Shown piece after piece: positions 1 through 8,638 of a stretch of DNA of 50,683 nucleotides; position 1 is the stretch's first letter; every line of letters begins with the position of its first letter. The position numbers were made by a program, and so were the translations under genes. The stretch comes from an uncultured Pirellula sp. (lineage in GTDB: Bacteria; Planctomycetota; Planctomycetia; Pirellulales; Pirellulaceae), in the NCBI GenBank assembly GCA_903858115.1, contig CAIOHR010000156.1, positions 1 through 50,683 of the forward strand, given 5' to 3'. Below the pieces are notes generated by a model. The model did not search any database, was not told the origin of the DNA, and was given only the letters and a program-made list of their open reading frames with translations.

Positions 1-3
1 CCT

Positions 4-27
4 CTCCCCTAAAAGGGGCGAGGGGAG
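4..27. repeat. Short GC-rich inverted repeat
   Basis: CTCCCCT at 4-10 pairs perfectly with AGGGGAG at 21-27. An internal CCCC/GGGG pairing is also possible. It could be the tail of a terminator for a gene ending left of the window or a dispersed intergenic palindrome. Nothing upstream is visible, so I cannot decide. Confidence 0.4.
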
Positions 28-57
28 CAAAGTCAAAAAGATGTGGGTAAAGATCAG

Positions 58-77
58 GGTTGGCACCGGTTGGCACC
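58..77 (+). repeat. Tandem 10-mer duplication
   Basis: The 10-mer GGTTGGCACC occurs twice back to back. It is a simple local duplication and has no evident coding role. Confidence 0.55.
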
Positions 78-173
78 CCAGGCTATTGCATGCCACGCCT
101 CCAGCGTTCCGAACCTTAGAGGGTCCACCGTCGTGCCGTCCGCTCCTGGACATCTGCATCTGCAGGGATTGAA

Positions 174-227
174 GGTGGACTGCCCATGGAATGTGCCTAC
201 TGCTTTGATATTTGTCGGCTGCATCCC
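174..227 (+). repeat. Dispersed palindromic repeat, copy A
   Basis: This copy begins GGTGGACTGCCCATGGAATG, continues with TGCCTACTGCTTTGATATTT and ends GTCGGCTGCATCC. It aligns along its whole length with copy B (8915-8967, same strand) and copy C (1861-1912, opposite strand). In the better preserved copy C the core is a 7-bp stem with a 3-nt loop; here the left arm of the stem is mutated. A short stretch at 134-144 matches the reverse complement of the repeat head, so an inverted partner may once have existed. Confidence 0.7.
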
Positions 228-292
228 AGGCGGTTCCAAAAAAGTGGAGTGTCCCCAGGCGGTTTGTTTCCCCAGGCGGTTCCCAGGCGGTT
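225..292 (+). repeat. Four copies of CCCAGGCGGTT
   Basis: The 11-mer CCCAGGCGGTT occurs exactly at 225-235, 254-264, 271-281 and 282-292. The last two are adjacent and the others are spaced irregularly. The first copy starts inside the end of dispersed repeat copy A, so the array seems to have grown from the repeat's 3' edge. No protein or RNA function is evident. Confidence 0.65.
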
Positions 293-408
293 TGCAATTC
301 GGTGGCAATTCAGCCGAAAACCCGAAACAATTGCTTTATTTGGTACGGAAATTGACTAGAATGAAGTTGATTCGTAAGTAACCCAACTCGCCACTATCGT
401 ATTGAACC

Positions 409-771
409 ATGTTTTTCCGGACTCTCTTTCGATTGCTGCCAAGCCTGCTATTTGCGGCTTGCTTTTGCCAGTCGGGACTGGGGGCAGTTCAATGGGAGAT
501 GTCTTGGGAAGCGACAGTGGAATCTACTTTTGAATCGACGGGCATCGCTGCTCCTGGCCATCCAGACGATGGGGACTGTCCAGCGGTTGATGTTTGCTCG
601 TTTTCGGGTTGCATGGAAATGCAGCCGCCTAATCCTTCAGGCCAATCTCCTTCGATTTTGTTCGAAAATCAACTCTTCGAGTTGCAAGTTCAATTGCAAT
701 CGCTCCGCGTGGTGGAGCCGGAGGGGGAGGTAATTCAAATTCCATGGCGAAACTTGAAGGTACCCATTTAG
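409..771 (+). CDS. Small secreted protein of unknown function
   Basis: This 120-residue protein starts with a likely signal peptide: a basic start followed by the hydrophobic stretch LLPSLLFAACFC, with a plausible cleavage site near residues 25-26 (GLGA). The mature part is acidic, contains three cysteines (in DCPAVDVC and GCMEM) and no domain I recognise. The ATG at 409 is the only start that leaves the signal peptide intact, but no strong Shine-Dalgarno sequence precedes it. It lies 52 nt upstream of the frameshifted PEP-CTERM gene on the same strand and could be co-transcribed. The reading frame is short and flanked by repeats, so it could be a remnant or spurious. Confidence 0.5.
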   Translation: MFFRTLFRLLPSLLFAACFCQSGLGAVQWEMSWEATVESTFESTGIAAPGHPDDGDCPAVDVCSFSGCMEMQPPNPSGQSPSILFENQLFELQVQLQSLRVVEPEGEVIQIPWRNLKVPI

Positions 772-823
772 TCTTCATAGACCGTCAATGAATTGAAGAT
801 ATGTGTTCCTTTTTTTCCATGAG

Positions 824-1691
824 ATGAATATGAGATTATTTTTATTTGTTTTGGCACTCTGTGCGTCTTTGATGGGCGTAACTTCCCAGGCATCGGCCGC
901 GGCCTTTGGCAGCTCGATTCTGAACGTATCCAACCTGCGTCTCCAATACTTCACCGGCGGAAACTGGGTCAACGCGACGACTACTCAGGCTACCGTTCTC
1001 GGCGCAAACATTTATTCCCAATCGTCGGCCACCCTGGGGGGGGGCGAGCCAGGCCTCAGGTGTCGTGTTGAACAGTTTGGATGCCCCACAATCCTTTGTG
1101 AGCCCGAATTTTGGTCTTCCCGCTAACCAAGGTGCCGCTCCACTCGTGTCTTACACGAACTCAGGAATGGGCCTGAATACGAGCGGGTCTTTTGCGATCG
1201 GAGACACGAATGGGTCTGGCACAACCGTGATCGGTGGCAGTTTATCCACCTCCACGCTCGCAGAGTTGAACACCTTGGGTGCACTCAGCGGGGCTGCCAA
1301 CGGAAACGTTGGGGGGTCGACTACGTTCCAGGTAAGGTCCCTCCAAGGCGGCCAGTATCGTTTGGCGTTTGATGCCAATTTGTCGATGAGGACAACCGGT
1401 GATGGTACGGCTTCGAGTGAGTTCGAAGTTGAGATAAACCCAGGTAATGTCGTTTTTGATTACACAACAGACGGCGAACTGAACCGTTCCATTAGTGGCA
1501 ATGCTACAGTGAATGTCACCCGGAATTTCTTCACTAATGCGGCGACGCTCGCGGTGGGAGCGATTTCATTTTTTACAGTCACCCAGAACTCCACGGTAGG
1601 AACAGCAGTGGTCCCCGAGCCAAGCTCGATGGCTATATTTGGACTGATGTCCTTGGGTTCGATTTTAGCCTGGCGGCGACGTCGCGTGTAA
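824..1691 (+). pseudogene. PEP-CTERM sorting-domain protein, frameshifted at a G9 run
   Basis: Two overlapping frames join into one protein of about 288 residues if one base is removed from the nine-G run at 1036-1044. The first half has a signal peptide (MNMRLFLFVLALCASLMG, with an ASA cleavage region). The second frame resumes with GASQASGVVLNSLDAPQSF and runs to the end. The C-terminus is a PEP-CTERM sorting signal: the VPEP motif, a hydrophobic segment (MAIFGLMSLGSILAW) and a terminal RRRR cluster. The protein would be secreted and then processed by an exosortase such as the one at 7625-8620. The body is Gly/Ser/Thr/Asn-rich with no enzymatic motif. The shift may be a sequencing error, a recent null mutation or slippage-based on/off switching. 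Start ATG 824 is chosen over 803 because it sits next to the signal peptide. Confidence 0.8.
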
Positions 1692-1730
1692 GCGAGGTCC
1701 TTGTCAAGGGACTATAAACTTTCAGTCGAA

Positions 1731-1760
1731 GGTTGGCGCTAAACCCGCCAGCCTTTTTTT
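1731..1760 (+). terminator. Rho-independent terminator after the PEP-CTERM gene
   Basis: GGTTGGCG pairs with CGCCAGCC (one G-U pair) around a short loop and is followed by seven T residues at 1754-1760. It lies 40 nt after the stop codon of the PEP-CTERM gene and fits a classical intrinsic terminator. Confidence 0.75.
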
Positions 1761-1860
1761 GTTCCGGCTTTGACAATCAGTTTCTTTGGCAAAACGCTGT
1801 TGTCTAAGCGCTGCCGTATTTGCTTCAGAGATAAATCCACGCATTCGCCGCCATGATGTT

Positions 1861-1912
1861 GACACCGCCGACTATAGTCAAAGTAGTAGGCACATTCCAT
1901 GTGCCGTCCACC
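1861..1912 (-). repeat. Dispersed palindromic repeat, copy C (left arm)
   Basis: Read on the minus strand this copy starts GGTGGACGGCACATGGAATG, continues TGCCTACTACTTTGACTATA and ends GTCGGCGGTGTC. Its core GGCACAT-TCC-ATGTGCC (1889-1905) is a perfect 7-bp stem. It matches copies A and B across the whole unit and forms the left arm of the inverted pair with copy D. Confidence 0.75.
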
Positions 1913-1936
1913 TAGAATCCCAGTAAATCTCCAATA

Positions 1937-1982
1937 GCGGACGGCACCGCCGAGCGTGCTTGCTACTTTTGCCGGCGGTGTC
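1937..1982 (+). repeat. Dispersed palindromic repeat, copy D (right arm)
   Basis: A shorter, more diverged copy in the opposite orientation to copy C. It shares GGACGGCAC at the head, CTACTTT in the middle and the exact tail CGGCGGTGTC. The tail at 1973-1982 is the perfect reverse complement of 1861-1870, so C and D together form a long inverted repeat of about 122 nt, like a BIME built from two REP units. Confidence 0.65.
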
Positions 1983-2203
1983 GATGTTGCGATTCACCGC
2001 ACACATGCCCAGAGCGGTACAAGTCCGAGTGATTCATCGTAAAGTCAAAAACTAGCCAGCCGCTCAAAGGTTTAAACAAACGAATCGTTGGAACGAACTT
2101 GGTTTCATCGATTGGCGACTCGATGGACGCTCGCAGCGGCCATTTGGATGACGATTTCGTTGCTGATCGATCGCGACCATCGGTTTCTCGCTCGAGACAC
2201 CGT

Positions 2204-2290
2204 CACTCGCGCGGCCGGCGTAATAAGGTTTGTTGCTATGATGAGTTTGTCTCACGCAAACATCACTATCACAAGCCCGACGCGCGAGTG
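2204..2290. repeat. Large imperfect palindrome
   Basis: CACTCGCGCG at 2204-2213 is the exact reverse complement of CGCGCGAGTG at 2281-2290. Inside this clamp the two arms continue to pair with small bulges (GGTTTGT against the complement of ACAAGCC, GATG against CATC, GTTTG against CAAAC). The predicted transcript would fold into a long hairpin. It may be a decayed miniature element or a structured RNA. Confidence 0.5.
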
Positions 2291-2663
2291 GCCGGCATTG
2301 CCTCGCTTAAATACCCCCGGGTTGGCCATCCATTATCGTTACTCGTCACTGAAGTCCAAATAAATCTTTGAGGTAAATCACATGTTGCCCGGCCATCGAT
2401 TTCAGTCTTGAAAGCCACTTGCGTTCCCCTAGGACCACACGTCGTAAAGCCTTATGGCATCCGGCTACAGGATTTTTTGAGCGGTGACTGTGGCGTGGGT
2501 TCGAAGCGTCGACAGGCATTACCCATTGTAGGGGTTGTGCACGCTTTACGGGAAGATCGGCAATTGTTTGACAGAATGATTGCGGGGTGTCGAAAAGAGC
2601 GAAGGTGTGAGAGAAGAAATGTCTGGTTGCAGGATGCAACTTTGGGACTTAAGGGATGATATC

Positions 2664-3899
2664 TTGAGCACGAAAAAGATCGTTGTACTGGAGCAAGGCT
2701 TTCGTTTTCTTCTGTTCTTGTTTTTGGGATTCGCGTCTGTTTTTTCGACAGGTTGCAGCTCGATTCTTTTTAAGATCAAAGGCAAACCTGCTCGTGAGCT
2801 CTCGAGCGAATTGCTACCGATGACTCGCAATCATCGGACACCCATTGATTATCGGTCCCTGAGTCAAGATCCCCCTCAAGTTTTTCGCATCGACTCCGGG
2901 GATGTTTTGGGTGTGGCCGTCGACGGAATTTTTCCGTTTACCCCACCGACTGCTCCACCCTCTGCATTACCGGTGAACTTTCCTGATTCGGGTAGTTCGA
3001 TGCCACCCTCCACAGGTTTTCCGGTAGCCGTTCAGCAAGACGGTACGATCCAATTACCGGGCATTGATCCATTTTCGGTTCGCCAGATGACCGTTGAAGA
3101 AGTCCGTAGAGCGATCGCAGACGCTTACCGTAATGCCGGCGTTATTCGGGAAGAGAAGATATTTCCGATCGTCACTTTGATCAAGGCAAGAACCTATAAC
3201 GTTTCGGTAATTCGCCAGGATCTTGGGATGGGAAGTGAGGCCGTCCAATTGGATGCCTATCGCAACGATGTGCTGCATGCGCTTCTCAAGACCGGTGGAC
3301 TGCCCGGAGAGAAGGCTAAAGATCACGTTACTATCCTGCCATATTATCGGGAAGAGCCGAACCCGCCGCCGGGAATGCCACTTCGATCGGACGTAGTGAA
3401 AACGACCTCTTGGGATACGCCACGCGTCATTCCATTGACCGTACCCAGTGGTACCAACATCTACCTTAACCTACCAGATTCCATTTTGAATGAGGGTGAT
3501 ATCCTTTATATCGAAAATCGTCAGACAGAGGTCTTTTACAGTGCTGGAGTGCTTCCTCCGGGTCAACACTTGCTGCCTCGTGATTATGACATCGACATAT
3601 TCGAAGCGATGTCGATCGCTGGCTATTCTTACGGTTCTTCAGGCAGCGGAGGAGGAGGTCTGGGTGGTATTTCGGGAGTGTCTCCCACTCAACTCTTTAT
3701 CTTTCGCAAAGGTCCTGATGGCAATCAAGTCACGATCAAGATCGATTTAGAAAAAGCTCTGTGCGATCCACGAGAGCGGTTGGTGGTTCAGGCAGGTGAT
3801 AAACTCTTGCTAAGATTCTCGGCAAAAGAAGAGATAGCCACATTCGGAATGTTCTCCTTCTTCACATTCGGGCTTCAACAGTTCTTGGGAGGAAACTAG
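2664..3899 (+). CDS. Wza-like polysaccharide export outer-membrane lipoprotein
   Basis: Predicted polysaccharide biosynthesis/export protein, which forms the outer-membrane exit channel for capsule or exopolysaccharide. From the TTG at 2664 (411 residues) it has a lysine-containing n-region, a hydrophobic core FLLFLFLGFASVF and the lipobox STGC with the lipidated Cys near residue 31. The N-terminal export domain follows (FRIDSGDVLGVAV), with a proline-rich insertion at about residues 90-130 and the conserved core VQQDGTIQLPGI, then SLBB-type regions (about 180-390). The same frame extends upstream to an ATG at 2619 and a TTG at 2580. I favour 2664 because GGGAT lies 8 nt upstream and the signal peptide has normal length, but 2619 is possible. 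It converges with the TPR gene at 3943 and shares the locus with an exosortase, which suggests exopolysaccharide export linked to protein sorting. Confidence 0.85.
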   Translation: MSTKKIVVLEQGFRFLLFLFLGFASVFSTGCSSILFKIKGKPARELSSELLPMTRNHRTPIDYRSLSQDPPQVFRIDSGDVLGVAVDGIFPFTPPTAPPSALPVNFPDSGSSMPPSTGFPVAVQQDGTIQLPGIDPFSVRQMTVEEVRRAIADAYRNAGVIREEKIFPIVTLIKARTYNVSVIRQDLGMGSEAVQLDAYRNDVLHALLKTGGLPGEKAKDHVTILPYYREEPNPPPGMPLRSDVVKTTSWDTPRVIPLTVPSGTNIYLNLPDSILNEGDILYIENRQTEVFYSAGVLPPGQHLLPRDYDIDIFEAMSIAGYSYGSSGSGGGGLGGISGVSPTQLFIFRKGPDGNQVTIKIDLEKALCDPRERLVVQAGDKLLLRFSAKEEIATFGMFSFFTFGLQQFLGGN

Positions 3900-3910
3900 T
3901 CAGTTAGAGA

Positions 3911-3922
3911 CCATGGCCATGG
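3911..3922. repeat. 12-bp palindrome between convergent genes
   Basis: CCATGGCCATGG is perfectly self-complementary and sits 11 nt past the export gene stop and 20 nt before the TPR gene stop. There is no T run, so calling it a terminator would be speculative. Confidence 0.3.
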
Positions 3923-3942
3923 AGTCTGCTGTGACTGGAATG

Positions 3943-6900
3943 TCATGGCGTGACCTTTGTCTTTTGTTGCAGTAACCGATCCAATGCGATTCGCTCACTG
4001 GGGGGTAACCTCATCGATTGCAAACTTGCGATGTCTATTGCTTTCGTCAATTTATCGATCTCCATCGGGTTCGAATCCGCCATAGCAACTTGGATGCGAT
4101 GCAGTCGAAATCGAGGATCAGGACGGAGTGCAAACGCGTCGTCGAACGCCCGCTTCGCCTCTTGGTAGGCTCCGCATTGCAACAGAACGAGTCCATGAGA
4201 ATCTAGTAGATCAGGTATACGCCCATATTTTGAAATCGCTCTTTCGATCATTGCCCTTGCAAACACTTGCCGACCCGGTATCTCAGACGCAGCGATTGCA
4301 AGATTGTTCAGAGTCAGGAGACTATCTGGAGAGATGCGATTGGCAGCTTCCAATAATCGAAACGCCTCTTCGTAACGGAACTGAGATAACCGGAGCGAAC
4401 CCACGGATTCCAAGACCGTTGCGTCGTTTGGGTGGTTCATGAGTCCGCGTTCCAAGATGAAATCGAGAGTTTCAGCTTTCGAATCCCATTCGCCTCTTCC
4501 TGTCCATGAGTCCGCGATCAACGACGTCAACTCTGGAGAGTTGTCGATCTTGGCTCGTTCGAGGCAAACGTCCAGTCCTTTCTGAAAGTCTCCCTGGTTC
4601 ATCAAGCGGTCGACCAAAGCTCTCAGATGAACAGGGCTTTTCTCATAGGCTGCATGCAGTAATTGAATGGACTCCTCCTTCAAGCCCGACTGCGCGAGCA
4701 TCTCACTCAATGCGATGATTCGAGCGGACACTTCTCGTTCATTCTCGCCTGCAATGGACTGAACGATTATTTCACGGATTCGATCCGTCTCGTTCTTCAA
4801 ATGAGCCAACCGTATCCGAAGAGCTAAGGTTTGCGGCGTGATACCCATGGCTGATTCCAGACGTTCGAGAAGCAACGGAACGTCATCCGTCTTCTCGGAG
4901 AGTAGCAAAAATTCAACGTATTGAACGAGATCCATCGGCGCTGGAGATCGCCGTTTGGTGAGTTGATCGAACCGGTGCTGAATCTCGAGCGATAGCTCTC
5001 TGGAACGAGGTGTATTGCCGGTTGAGCTGCTCATCTTCCAAACCTTCTGGTCCAAAATAATCAAGTAACGCAATGCGTCGTCACTCGTTTCGGCATCATC
5101 GGCATCGATCAGCTCTCCCAGGATATCCCTTGCCTGTTGCTCCTGCTGTTCATCACCTCGAGATGCCAACAATATGGCATGGAATAGCTTGTTTCTCTCA
5201 GTGGATGCGTTGTCCTCCACTCTGACTAGCGAAGCGATGCGTTTCCAGGGGAGCGATTTGTTGTCCACGTCGTTCGTTACCAGCGCCATGGCCAACGTAT
5301 TTCTGATATCGACGCGCGACGGAGCCAGTTGCACCGCTTCTTCCAACGATGCAACGACCCCAAGTTGATCTCCGATAGCGCGGTAGTACTCAACAAGTGC
5401 CAACTTTGATTCGATATCGTTAGGTTCTTGAGCAATCGCATGATCGATAGCTTGTTTGGCATGATTCAAATCCGACGCAAGCTCTACGTCCTGCGCTTCG
5501 ATAGCGAGTTTCAAACTCGCCTTCGACCAAAGGGCTGGATTACGTTCTTTGAGACTAGCTAGTATCCCTATGCCTTCAGTGACCATCTCCTGGTCATTCA
5601 CTGAGGCGAATGCGGTTATAACCAACGACAACAACTCAGCATTTTCTCGGTGCTTCTGCATCAAACTTCTCAATTTACCCTTGAGTTCAACTTCAGATGT
5701 CGTCATGCAAACCTCGAGCCAATCGAGTAACCATTCACGGTTCGCGGTTACACCTGATTTTTCTTCCTCGAGCAATCGCAATTTTGCTTGTTCGAAAGCT
5801 TGTTCAACAACACGAGGATCACGACGAGAAGCAGGAACACTTCTTTGATTTGCAATGATTGATTGTAAAACCTGTAGTCCCGATTCGAAACTTCCGTCAT
5901 CTAGCAGTTTCCAATGCTCTGCTGCGCGAGACCATGCACCTGCACGCTCTGAGACTTTGGCCGCTTGGAAACGCAGAGAACGATCGCTGGGCGCCAATTC
6001 CAGCGCATCATCGAGTGTTCTGGCAGCGAGATCCCAAAGCTGCATGTCCGTGTATGCGCGGGCCAATATTGCCGATGCCTCCACACGTAATCGCTTCGGA
6101 ATCTGCAACTGCGTGGCAACGGCAACCTTTAATCGCGCAATCGCTGCTTCTAAATCTCCTATCCTCAAATCAAAACCAGCGTGAACAACTTCCGCGTGCC
6201 ATTTGGTTAGATTTATGCGGTGTTGCTCATTCGTTTTTGCTTCGCCCCGAAGTGCGGAACCACTTGACGGCTGAAAAACATGAGCATCGATGGCTTCGTT
6301 GAGTTCACTAATCGCTTTTGTTGCTTGATCCACATCAGCGTGTGCGCACGCGTAAGTCGTGTAGGTATCAAAGATTGCTAGTCCCTGATTCTTGCCGATT
6401 CGCTGGCAGCCCTCTTTAAGGATAGCGATTGAGCCATCGATTTCCCCTGAACGAAAAAGAGCCTGACCGATTCCCACATAGAGACTCTCCAGCGACCGCA
6501 CCGGGAATGCTTCTTGTTTCATCCCTAGCAATTGGCGATACAGGGCGATCGCACCCGTGAAATCGGATTCGTTGAGTAATTGACTGGCTTCGGTTAGAGC
6601 GATTTGCAAATCCCAATGGATCGGGTTTCGTCGGCCATACTCCGACGACTGCAACCGCTTCAACGCCTGAGGTGCAACATTCGATAGGAACTTCCTTGCC
6701 ATGAGCGGATCGATCGATACTTCGCAGGAATAACTTTTCCATTGCGCTAAACCATTTTCGATTTGCTGTAGACTCGCTAACAGTTTCGCTCCCTTTTCCA
6801 TGCATGACGCCTTTGCGTCTCGCGCGAACCGAGGGCTGAACAGATCCGTGTGGAAATAGTAGGAATCGAGCAATGCGACTGCGAGTTCGATTGAATCGGG

Positions 6901-7557
6901 ATTTTTTTCGACAGCTAGTTCCAAAACGTCCCCCACGGGCTGGGAAGAGAGCCATTTCCAGTATTCTTTGCCTTGCTGATATTCAGCTTTGTTCCTACTC
7001 CGCCATTCCCCTGATGTGGTTCGTTCGTAGAGACTTTTTCCGAGCCAAAGCGTCGATTGCGGATCGTCCGGTGGAGCGTTCAAAAGGACAATTTGACGTT
7101 CCAATTCATTCGCCCAGTTAACGCCCATATCCAGTAGTCGTTGGATCAATTCTCGCCTGAGTTCCGCGATGGTAGATTCATCTTGGATAGGATCTAGGGC
7201 CGCAATGGCGTTCACAATGGATCTTCGTGCAATCTCCAAATTTTCCATCGTGTTTGCATTTTCGTTGGTTGCAAAGGCCAGTCTCACCAACGCGTTCTTG
7301 CGTTTTGGGTCGATGGATAATAACTGCGATAACCATCGCACTTCCCGGTCTAAATCCCCAGCGTCATGGGCTTGAGATGCCAACTGAGATAATTGCAAAA
7401 CAACCTGAGATGTTCGATAACGAGAAGCGACTTTCAGTCCGATCGTGAGTAGCAGAAATACACCGATGCTACTGAACAACAGCGGCAAGTTCCAACGCCA
7501 TCGCACCGAAGTCGGTGTTCTACTTTGTGCCGAATTGTTGATCGCTTGAAGGTTCAT
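3943..7557 (-). CDS. Large membrane-anchored TPR protein of the exosortase/EPS locus
   Basis: A 1204-residue protein with a short basic cytoplasmic tail, one membrane segment at about residues 25-45 (NLPLLFSSIGVFLLLTIGL) and an extracytoplasmic remainder made almost wholly of helical tetratricopeptide-like repeats (for example AGDLDREVRWLSQLLSIDPK and YQEAKRAFDDAFALRPDP). Such repeats form solenoids for protein-protein contacts and I see no enzymatic motif. In other bacteria TPR proteins such as PrsT accompany PEP-CTERM/exosortase and exopolysaccharide clusters. Here the gene lies 67 nt downstream of the exosortase on the same strand, which suggests an operon and a scaffolding role in export or sorting. 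GGAG lies about 10 nt before the ATG at 7557. The specific function is inferred from context only. Confidence 0.85.
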   Translation of the reverse strand: MNLQAINNSAQSRTPTSVRWRWNLPLLFSSIGVFLLLTIGLKVASRYRTSQVVLQLSQLASQAHDAGDLDREVRWLSQLLSIDPKRKNALVRLAFATNENANTMENLEIARRSIVNAIAALDPIQDESTIAELRRELIQRLLDMGVNWANELERQIVLLNAPPDDPQSTLWLGKSLYERTTSGEWRSRNKAEYQQGKEYWKWLSSQPVGDVLELAVEKNPDSIELAVALLDSYYFHTDLFSPRFARDAKASCMEKGAKLLASLQQIENGLAQWKSYSCEVSIDPLMARKFLSNVAPQALKRLQSSEYGRRNPIHWDLQIALTEASQLLNESDFTGAIALYRQLLGMKQEAFPVRSLESLYVGIGQALFRSGEIDGSIAILKEGCQRIGKNQGLAIFDTYTTYACAHADVDQATKAISELNEAIDAHVFQPSSGSALRGEAKTNEQHRINLTKWHAEVVHAGFDLRIGDLEAAIARLKVAVATQLQIPKRLRVEASAILARAYTDMQLWDLAARTLDDALELAPSDRSLRFQAAKVSERAGAWSRAAEHWKLLDDGSFESGLQVLQSIIANQRSVPASRRDPRVVEQAFEQAKLRLLEEEKSGVTANREWLLDWLEVCMTTSEVELKGKLRSLMQKHRENAELLSLVITAFASVNDQEMVTEGIGILASLKERNPALWSKASLKLAIEAQDVELASDLNHAKQAIDHAIAQEPNDIESKLALVEYYRAIGDQLGVVASLEEAVQLAPSRVDIRNTLAMALVTNDVDNKSLPWKRIASLVRVEDNASTERNKLFHAILLASRGDEQQEQQARDILGELIDADDAETSDDALRYLIILDQKVWKMSSSTGNTPRSRELSLEIQHRFDQLTKRRSPAPMDLVQYVEFLLLSEKTDDVPLLLERLESAMGITPQTLALRIRLAHLKNETDRIREIIVQSIAGENEREVSARIIALSEMLAQSGLKEESIQLLHAAYEKSPVHLRALVDRLMNQGDFQKGLDVCLERAKIDNSPELTSLIADSWTGRGEWDSKAETLDFILERGLMNHPNDATVLESVGSLRLSQFRYEEAFRLLEAANRISPDSLLTLNNLAIAASEIPGRQVFARAMIERAISKYGRIPDLLDSHGLVLLQCGAYQEAKRAFDDAFALRPDPRFRLHRIQVAMADSNPMEIDKLTKAIDIASLQSMRLPPSERIALDRLLQQKTKVTP

Positions 7558-7624
7558 GGAATAGTCAGCTCCGAAGTCGTCGATCCCGTGTGTTTGTAAC
7601 TGCTACTGTAGGCGTATAGATATA

Positions 7625-8620
7625 TCAAGCAGGTCTTAATTTGGAACGAGGCAAAACTATTTCCTCAGGGTAATAGAGCTTTTGCCAAAAGAACATCACA
7701 CACCACAAGAGCCCCGCAGCAAGAAACACCATAAGTACTCCTTCCCAATCATGAAGCGTTTTCGCAGTTTGTGGGTCTAAGTAGTAAAATGAGCAACAGG
7801 TCCCGACGACACGGATAGTATTTGCAACGATCGCCATGGGTAGTGCAGCAGCCAGTACCACGATTCGATCGATCCAAGCGCGATGAATGATCGATGCCCA
7901 AAAGAACGCAAAAGCGCCCATACTTACAAAAATGCGCAGCCCTGAACACGCTTCCTCTATCAACATCTGTAGATCGCCAATCCAGATCGTGTTCCCTTCG
8001 GCGATCGCGGGCAATCCCATTGTGCGCAAAACTTCGGCGCTCAGCAGTGTTACCACCGATTGCAGTTTCCAACTGAGTAACGTCTCGACGCGATACGGAA
8101 GAGGCACGAGGAGAAAGAGAAAAAGAATGGCAGGCAGTGCCCATCGGAGTGCTTTCCCCCCGGCCAACATCCAGACAATGCCAGCGACCCACGGGACAAT
8201 GGACCACCCGTCCAGAAAATCCATGTAACTCAAACTCGAGATAAGTCGTAGCGTTCCCGCGACGCAGATCAAAATCAATCCCGCCCAGCTGAACTTGGAA
8301 CTGTACCCTGGGAACGAATCTCGGCGAGAATAAAGCAGGATCACGGACAGCGGAATGATCAAATATCCATGCGAATAGTCCGGCTCCGTCCGCCACTGAA
8401 GCTCCATAGCGACCAGGGTCTTCCAATAACACAGCAGAAAAACGACAACCATGAAGCCAATCGCGGTCGCGAGTTGCTTTTTCGGAACCGTGGGATTCAG
8501 TTCCGCAACTGCTTCGGTCGGCTCCTCATGCCTCGATGATGAGGCAGGATTCCCGAGGCTTTGCGACTGAACGTATACACGTCGAGCCACATCATTTTTA
8601 GGCGATTGTCTTTTTCGCAT
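7625..8620 (-). CDS. xrt: Exosortase (transpeptidase-like PEP-CTERM processing enzyme)
   Basis: Polytopic membrane protein with about eight hydrophobic segments and the three exosortase motifs: EEACSGLR with the catalytic Cys, VANTIR with the conserved Arg and LHDWEG with the conserved His (Cys231, Arg276 and His296 counted from the upstream TTG at 8638). The family cleaves PEP-CTERM tails of secreted proteins at the inner membrane. The ATG at 8620 is preceded by AGGA about 11 nt upstream; the TTG at 8638 with GGTGAG is an alternative and adds six residues. The N-terminal ~50 residues before the first membrane segment are polar and low in conservation. No EpsI domain (DUF3485) follows the exosortase or forms a separate gene, unlike XrtA/XrtB systems. 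I cannot assign the exact exosortase subtype, though planctomycetes commonly carry XrtU-type enzymes. Its likely substrates are the proteins at 824-1691 and 9025-9768. Confidence 0.88.
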   Translation of the reverse strand: MRKRQSPKNDVARRVYVQSQSLGNPASSSRHEEPTEAVAELNPTVPKKQLATAIGFMVVVFLLCYWKTLVAMELQWRTEPDYSHGYLIIPLSVILLYSRRDSFPGYSSKFSWAGLILICVAGTLRLISSLSYMDFLDGWSIVPWVAGIVWMLAGGKALRWALPAILFLFLLVPLPYRVETLLSWKLQSVVTLLSAEVLRTMGLPAIAEGNTIWIGDLQMLIEEACSGLRIFVSMGAFAFFWASIIHRAWIDRIVVLAAALPMAIVANTIRVVGTCCSFYYLDPQTAKTLHDWEGVLMVFLAAGLLWCVMFFWQKLYYPEEIVLPRSKLRPA

Positions 8621-8638
8621 ATCAATCCAATTCCTCAA

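Larger units (their letters stand above)
1..408. other. Repeat-rich intergenic region, no convincing gene
   Basis: No reading frame here has a recognisable domain, a signal peptide or a ribosome binding site. The 112-codon frame from 43 to 381 runs through several repeats and its translation resembles no protein I know, so I do not call it. The stretch holds a GC-rich inverted repeat at 4-27, a tandem 10-mer at 58-77, a copy of a dispersed palindromic repeat at 174-227 and four copies of an 11-mer at 225-292. These are annotated separately. The density of repeats suggests degraded or mobile-element-associated DNA. Confidence 0.6.
1692..2663. other. Intergenic region with large inverted repeats
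   Basis: Nearly 1 kb without a convincing gene. After the terminator at 1731-1760 it contains a head-to-head pair of dispersed repeats (1861-1982) and an 87-nt imperfect palindrome (2204-2290). Several frames of 60-97 codons occur on both strands (for example 2064-2255, 2088-2363, 2346-2639). They overlap each other, none has a ribosome binding site or known motif, and I treat them as chance. The promoter and leader of the polysaccharide export gene must lie in the right part, but I see no clear -35/-10 pair. Confidence 0.5.

Noticed and set aside
43..381. 112-codon plus-strand frame at the left edge
   Set aside because: It crosses several repeats, lacks a ribosome binding site and known motif, and a competing minus-strand frame covers the same DNA.
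2064..2371. Overlapping short frames of 60-90 codons on both strands
   Set aside because: They overlap one another and the large palindrome at 2204-2290, with no start signals or domains.
6416..6955. 179-codon minus frame inside the TPR gene
   Set aside because: Different frame of the same strand within a well supported TPR protein; the composition is not protein-like.
7749..8432. 227-codon minus frame overlapping the exosortase
   Set aside because: The exosortase frame has catalytic motifs and membrane helices; this one has neither.
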